64,000 nucleotides of DNA from Streptomyces aurantiogriseus (GTDB taxonomy: Bacteria > Actinomycetota > Actinomycetes > Streptomycetales > Streptomycetaceae): positions 566,619 through 630,618 of the forward strand of contig NZ_BMSX01000002.1 in the NCBI RefSeq assembly GCF_014649375.1. Reading direction: 5' to 3'. Both the position numbers and the translations under genes were made by a program. This document shows positions 61,046-64,000 of this stretch, piece after piece. Under the pieces are notes generated by a model. It was not told the origin of the DNA, ran no database searches, and saw nothing but the letters and a program-made list of their open reading frames with translations. Numbering within the stretch: the first letter of the stretch is position 1; every line of letters begins with the position of its first letter.

Positions 61046-61405
61046 ATGCCGGACGCAGAAGACGTACGCCGTATCGCCCTGTCCCTGCCGGACACGACGG
61101 AGAAGATCGCCTGGAGCATGCCCACCTTCCGGGTCGCCGGGAAGATGTTCGCCACACTGCCCGAGGAGGAGACCTCCCTCGCCGTGCGCTGCCCCAAGGA
61201 GGAGCGCGACGAGCTCGTGCTCGCCGAGCCCGGAAAGTTCTGGATCGCCGACCACGAGGCCCAGTTCGCCTGGGTCCGGGTCCGGCTGGCCGCCCTGGAG
61301 GACGAGGACGAGCTGCGCGACATCCTGGCCGACTCCTGGCGCCAGGCGGCCCCGCCGCGGCTGCTGGAGGCGTATCCGGGGCTGGGGGTGCCGGCGGGGG
61401 AGTGA
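61046..61405 (+). CDS. MmcQ/YjbR family DNA-binding-like protein
   Basis: A 119-residue MmcQ/YjbR (CyaY-like fold) protein: DAEDVRRIALSLPDTTEKIA, WSMPTFRVAGKMFATLPEEE and LAVRCPKEERDELVLAEPGKFWIADH. The family has a double-wing DNA-binding fold; its role is unknown. ATG 61046 is chosen. TACGGT at 61033-61038 lies 7 nt before it, the spacing of a leaderless promoter, and there is no ribosome binding site. A start at 61016 would add ten residues. Confidence 0.86.
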   Translation: MPDAEDVRRIALSLPDTTEKIAWSMPTFRVAGKMFATLPEEETSLAVRCPKEERDELVLAEPGKFWIADHEAQFAWVRVRLAALEDEDELRDILADSWRQAAPPRLLEAYPGLGVPAGE

Positions 61406-61484
61406 CGTGGAGCCGGGGCGTCGGCCGGGGGTGACGATGGCCGGGCCCCGATAAACGGGTGCGCGACCACCGACCCGAGTGCGG

Positions 61485-61490
61485 TATGGT
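61485..61490 (+). promoter_or_regulatory. Candidate -10 box of the tRNA-Pro promoter
   Basis: TATGGT lies 45 nt before the mature tRNA 5' end, a usual leader length. No clear -35 box was seen; CGCGAC at the right distance is a weak match. Confidence 0.4.
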
Positions 61491-61535
61491 TTCCCTGCAC
61501 GTTCGGCCGGGGGAAACCCCAGGTCAGACGGGCAA

Positions 61536-61612
<77 letters not shown>

Positions 61613-61618
61613 GCTTTA

Positions 61619-61870
61619 ATGCGGGTCGCAGGCCGTTTCCTCGATGACGGGGAGACGGCCTTCGTCGTGTTCGCGGGGGAGCAGAGCCTTCAGACACGTG
61701 TCGTACGGGAGGGAACGGGCACCGCGACCGCACGGCTGAGGCTGCCCGAGCGCATCCGACGCCCGCTCGTCCGGGTGGAGGGCGCACCCGCCGTGGCGCC
61801 GGCCGACGGGACCCGTCTCGACCTCACCCTGCCGGACGGCACACCGGTCCGCGTGGAGGCCCACTCCTGA
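61619..61870 (+). other. Doubtful 83-codon open frame after the tRNA
   Basis: An open frame from ATG 61619 to TGA 61870 encodes a polar protein (VAGRFLDDGETAFVVFAG, then RLRLPERIRRPLVRVEGAPA). It has no ribosome binding site, begins only 7 nt after the tRNA, and its first 40 nt contain the presumed tRNA terminator. The C-terminal part (DGTRLDLTLPDGTPVRVEAH) looks protein-like, so it may be the surviving tail of a lost gene. The rest of the 354-bp gap to the kinase gene shows nothing else. Confidence 0.3.
61630..61661 (+). terminator. Terminator of the tRNA transcript
   Basis: Arms AGGCCGTTTCC and GGAGACGGCCT pair over 11 bp with one G-T wobble around a 10-nt loop, 18 nt after the tRNA. Confidence 0.7.
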
Positions 61871-61966
61871 GCGTGACCGACGCCACCACCTCCCGACCGG
61901 GAACCGGCCCCATGGCGTCGCCCGTGCATGTACAGGGCAGGGACTCCAGGGGAAGGGGAGGCGGAC

Positions 61967-64000
61967 ATGTCGGTGCAGGACGGCAGGGTGCTCGCCGGGC
62001 GGTACCGGCTGGTGGAGAGGCTCGGGGCCGGTGGCATGGGAACCGTGTGGCGGGCGCGGGACGCCACGCTCCGGCGCACGGTCGCGGTCAAGGAACTCCA
62101 TGTGCAGGGTCAGGTGCCGGACGCCGACGTGGGCAGAGCGCACGCCCGTATGCTCCGGGAAGCCCAGGCCGCCGCCATGGTCGAGCATCCCTCGGTCGTC
62201 CAGGTGTACGACACCTTCGAGGAGGACGGCCGGCCCTGGATCGTCATGGAACTGGTGCGGGGCGAGTCGGTCGAGGAACGCATCCGGCGCGACGGACCGC
62301 TGTCGGTGCCCGAGACGGCACGGATCGGTCTCGACGTGCTCGACGCCTTGCGAGCCGCGTGGGAGTGCGGTGTCGTCCACCGGGACGTCAAACCCGCCAA
62401 CATCATGATCGACCGGTCCGGCCGGGTCGTCCTGACCGACTTCGGGATCGCCTACGTCGAGGGCAACCCCACCCTGACCACGACCGGTGCGGTCATGGGC
62501 TCCCCGCACTACATGGCGCCCGAACGTGCCCGCGGTGGCCCGGCGGAGGCGGGGGGTGACCTGTGGGCGCTGGGCGCGACCCTGTTCGCCATGGTGGAGG
62601 GACGGCCGCCGTTCACCGGGGACTCGGCCCTGGGCGTGCTCTACCGGATCATCTCCGACCCGACTCCGGTGCCCGCCGGGGCGGGTGCGCTCGCACCGGT
62701 CGTCGACGGGCTGCTGCGCAAGAACCCGGTGTTCCGGATGTCGGCGGACCACGCGGCCGACCTGCTGGAGCGAGCGGCCGGGCCGACCGGCAAGGGCCGT
62801 CAGGAGCGGGACGAGCGGGACGAGCCGGAAGACTCAGCCCCGGCCGACGAGCGCCGTGAGTCGGGGAGCCCCACGGACGATGGCCCCTGGCCCGCCACCG
62901 CAACCCCGGTGCAGGACGGGCGTTCCCTCACCCGTCGTGCCTACCTGGGAGCGGCACTGCTGGCCGGAGGGGCCGTCGCGACGGCCGTGGCCGGGCGGCT
63001 GCTGCTGACCGGCGACGGCATGGCAGACGGCGCGGAGGCCGGGGCCTCGCCCTCCGCGTCTGCCGCGCAACTCGTCGTCACCGCACGGGCCGAACGCCAT
63101 GTCGGCCCCGTTCACGCCTTGGCATGCTCCCCCGACGGGCGTCTGCTCGTCTCCGGCGGAGCCGACGGCACGGTCCGGATCTGGGACGCCACGGACACCG
63201 GCCGGGCCCCGACCGTGCGCGACTCGGGCCAGGAGAAGGTCAACGCCCTTGCCTTCACAGGCGACTCGGAGTTCGTGACCGGCGGCGAGAACGGCACGGT
63301 CGTCGTCTGGGACGCCACAAGCCGCCGCCGCGTCACGGTCCTTCACCGGCGTGCGTCACCCGTCACCGCCCTCGCCGTCACGGACGAGGGGCGCTCCCTG
63401 CTCCTCGTCGGACACGAGGACGGAGTCGTCCGGGTACGGACGCAGAGCGGTGCCGCCCTCACTCCCGATCTGCCCGCCGCTGCCGAGCGTGTGGTCGGGA
63501 TCGTCGTCGACACGGCGTTCACGGTGTGCACCGTCACCGACCGGGGGACGCTGGTCCGCCGCAGATCACACGGCACCGGCGACATCCTCGGCCGGCTCCC
63601 GCTGCTCGACGCCGACGACCTCTCCGCAGGCGCCCGCATCAACGGGCTGGTCCGCTCCGTCCAGGGCGACGGACTCACAGCGGTAGGCCCCGGCTACGAG
63701 GGCGCGGACATCGACATCCGGACCTGGCAAGCCCTGCGTCGGGGCAGCCGGTGGAGGGACTGGGACTCCAACGGAGAGCCGGTCGTGATCGCCCACTCCC
63801 CGCGGCCCACGAACCTGCTCACCGCCGGCCAGGGGAAGCCGGTGACCGTCATGGCGACCGTGCACATCAACGGAGCACTCGTCCTGTCGGACACCCGGGG
63901 CATGACCACGGAAACCGCGCCGCCGGGCATCGGCCGACAGACCACCTGCCTCGCCTTCGCCCCGACCGGCGGATGGCTCGCGGGCGGTACTTCCCAAGGC
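61967..64000 (+). CDS. Serine/threonine protein kinase with WD40-like repeats (partial, 3' end outside)
   Basis: 678 residues are present without a stop. Residues 1-265 are a Hanks-type kinase: GAGGMGTVWRA, VAVKE with the ATP-binding lysine, HRDVKPANIMID, TDFGIAYV and GSPHYMAPE. An acidic linker leads to RRAYLGAALLAGGAVATAV, a single membrane segment with a twin-arginine look. Outside it are WD40-like blades (HALACSPDGRLLVSGGADGT, VRIWDATDTG; FVTGGENGTVVVWDAT; LLLVGHEDGVVRV). The extracellular propeller probably senses a ligand and the kinase signals inside. GGGGAAGGGGAGG precedes ATG 61967. Confidence 0.92.
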   Translation, partial: MSVQDGRVLAGRYRLVERLGAGGMGTVWRARDATLRRTVAVKELHVQGQVPDADVGRAHARMLREAQAAAMVEHPSVVQVYDTFEEDGRPWIVMELVRGESVEERIRRDGPLSVPETARIGLDVLDALRAAWECGVVHRDVKPANIMIDRSGRVVLTDFGIAYVEGNPTLTTTGAVMGSPHYMAPERARGGPAEAGGDLWALGATLFAMVEGRPPFTGDSALGVLYRIISDPTPVPAGAGALAPVVDGLLRKNPVFRMSADHAADLLERAAGPTGKGRQERDERDEPEDSAPADERRESGSPTDDGPWPATATPVQDGRSLTRRAYLGAALLAGGAVATAVAGRLLLTGDGMADGAEAGASPSASAAQLVVTARAERHVGPVHALACSPDGRLLVSGGADGTVRIWDATDTGRAPTVRDSGQEKVNALAFTGDSEFVTGGENGTVVVWDATSRRRVTVLHRRASPVTALAVTDEGRSLLLVGHEDGVVRVRTQSGAALTPDLPAAAERVVGIVVDTAFTVCTVTDRGTLVRRRSHGTGDILGRLPLLDADDLSAGARINGLVRSVQGDGLTAVGPGYEGADIDIRTWQALRRGSRWRDWDSNGEPVVIAHSPRPTNLLTAGQGKPVTVMATVHINGALVLSDTRGMTTETAPPGIGRQTTCLAFAPTGGWLAGGTSQG

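Overview
The window reads as high-GC actinobacterial chromosome, almost certainly Streptomyces. Third codon positions are nearly all G or C, GTG and TTG starts are common, and genes are packed with 1 to 23 nt overlaps. The gene content (a conservon, GPP34, ABC-F, XRE-cupin regulators, a complete hopanoid operon) is typical of that genus. I see no prophage, insertion sequence or CRISPR array.

Layout. 1-2.7 kb: end of urea carboxylase, allophanate hydrolase and a TetR regulator. 2.8-13.8 kb: mixed single genes, namely a D-amino-acid oxidase-like flavoenzyme, an ABC-F ATPase, a DinB protein, a glycolipid-binding-family protein, Tex, a GlxA-type regulator next to a DJ-1 protein, an enoyl-CoA hydratase, an HdeD-like membrane protein and an anti-sigma-like ATPase. 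Two tandem-repeat tracts lie here. 13.9-15.6 kb: isopentenyl diphosphate isomerase and a CDF metal exporter. 16.0-23.1 kb: a tight seven-gene operon encoding two CDP-alcohol phosphotransferases, an LicC/IPCT-like cytidylyltransferase, a glycerol-1-phosphate dehydrogenase-like enzyme, a family 2 glycosyltransferase and a TagGH-like ABC exporter. 23.4-36.3 kb: the hopanoid operon, from hpnC through an HpnO-like aminotransferase, with its own ispG and dxs. 36.4-37.2 kb: an XRE-cupin regulator and a tiny membrane protein behind a nested palindromic operator. 37.2-41.7 kb: a phosphatase, a GH36 alpha-galactosidase and a LysM/M23 endopeptidase behind a c-di-AMP riboswitch. 41.9-45.9 kb: a rhamnogalacturonan-degrading secretion operon under a LacI-type operator, whose first gene is a remnant. 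46-51 kb: an SGNH hydrolase, a SIMPL protein, a TetR/amino-acid dehydrogenase pair and a metallo-beta-lactamase-fold hydrolase. 51.4-55.8 kb: a conservon (kinase, roadblock, DUF742, GTPase) followed by a GAF protein. 55.9-61.4 kb: GPP34, the threonine degradation pair tdh-kbl with a LysR regulator, an XRE-cupin/GNAT pair and an MmcQ/YjbR protein. 61.5 kb to the end: tRNA-Pro(GGG) and a serine/threonine kinase with WD40-like repeats that runs off the window.

How the genes work together. Idi, Dxs and IspG supply isoprenoid precursors. The polyprenyl synthase and HpnCDE make squalene, the cyclase makes hopene, HpnH and HpnG make and trim adenosylhopane, and the aminotransferase probably yields aminobacteriohopanetriol. 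The operon directly upstream has the parts to make, activate, polymerise or transfer, decorate and export a polyol phosphate. Its most unusual part is an enzyme with the metal ligands of sn-glycerol-1-phosphate dehydrogenase. I know of no established product for this gene set, and I regard it as the best candidate for an undescribed system here. All function calls rest on reading motifs in the sequence and on remembered family knowledge; no database search was run.
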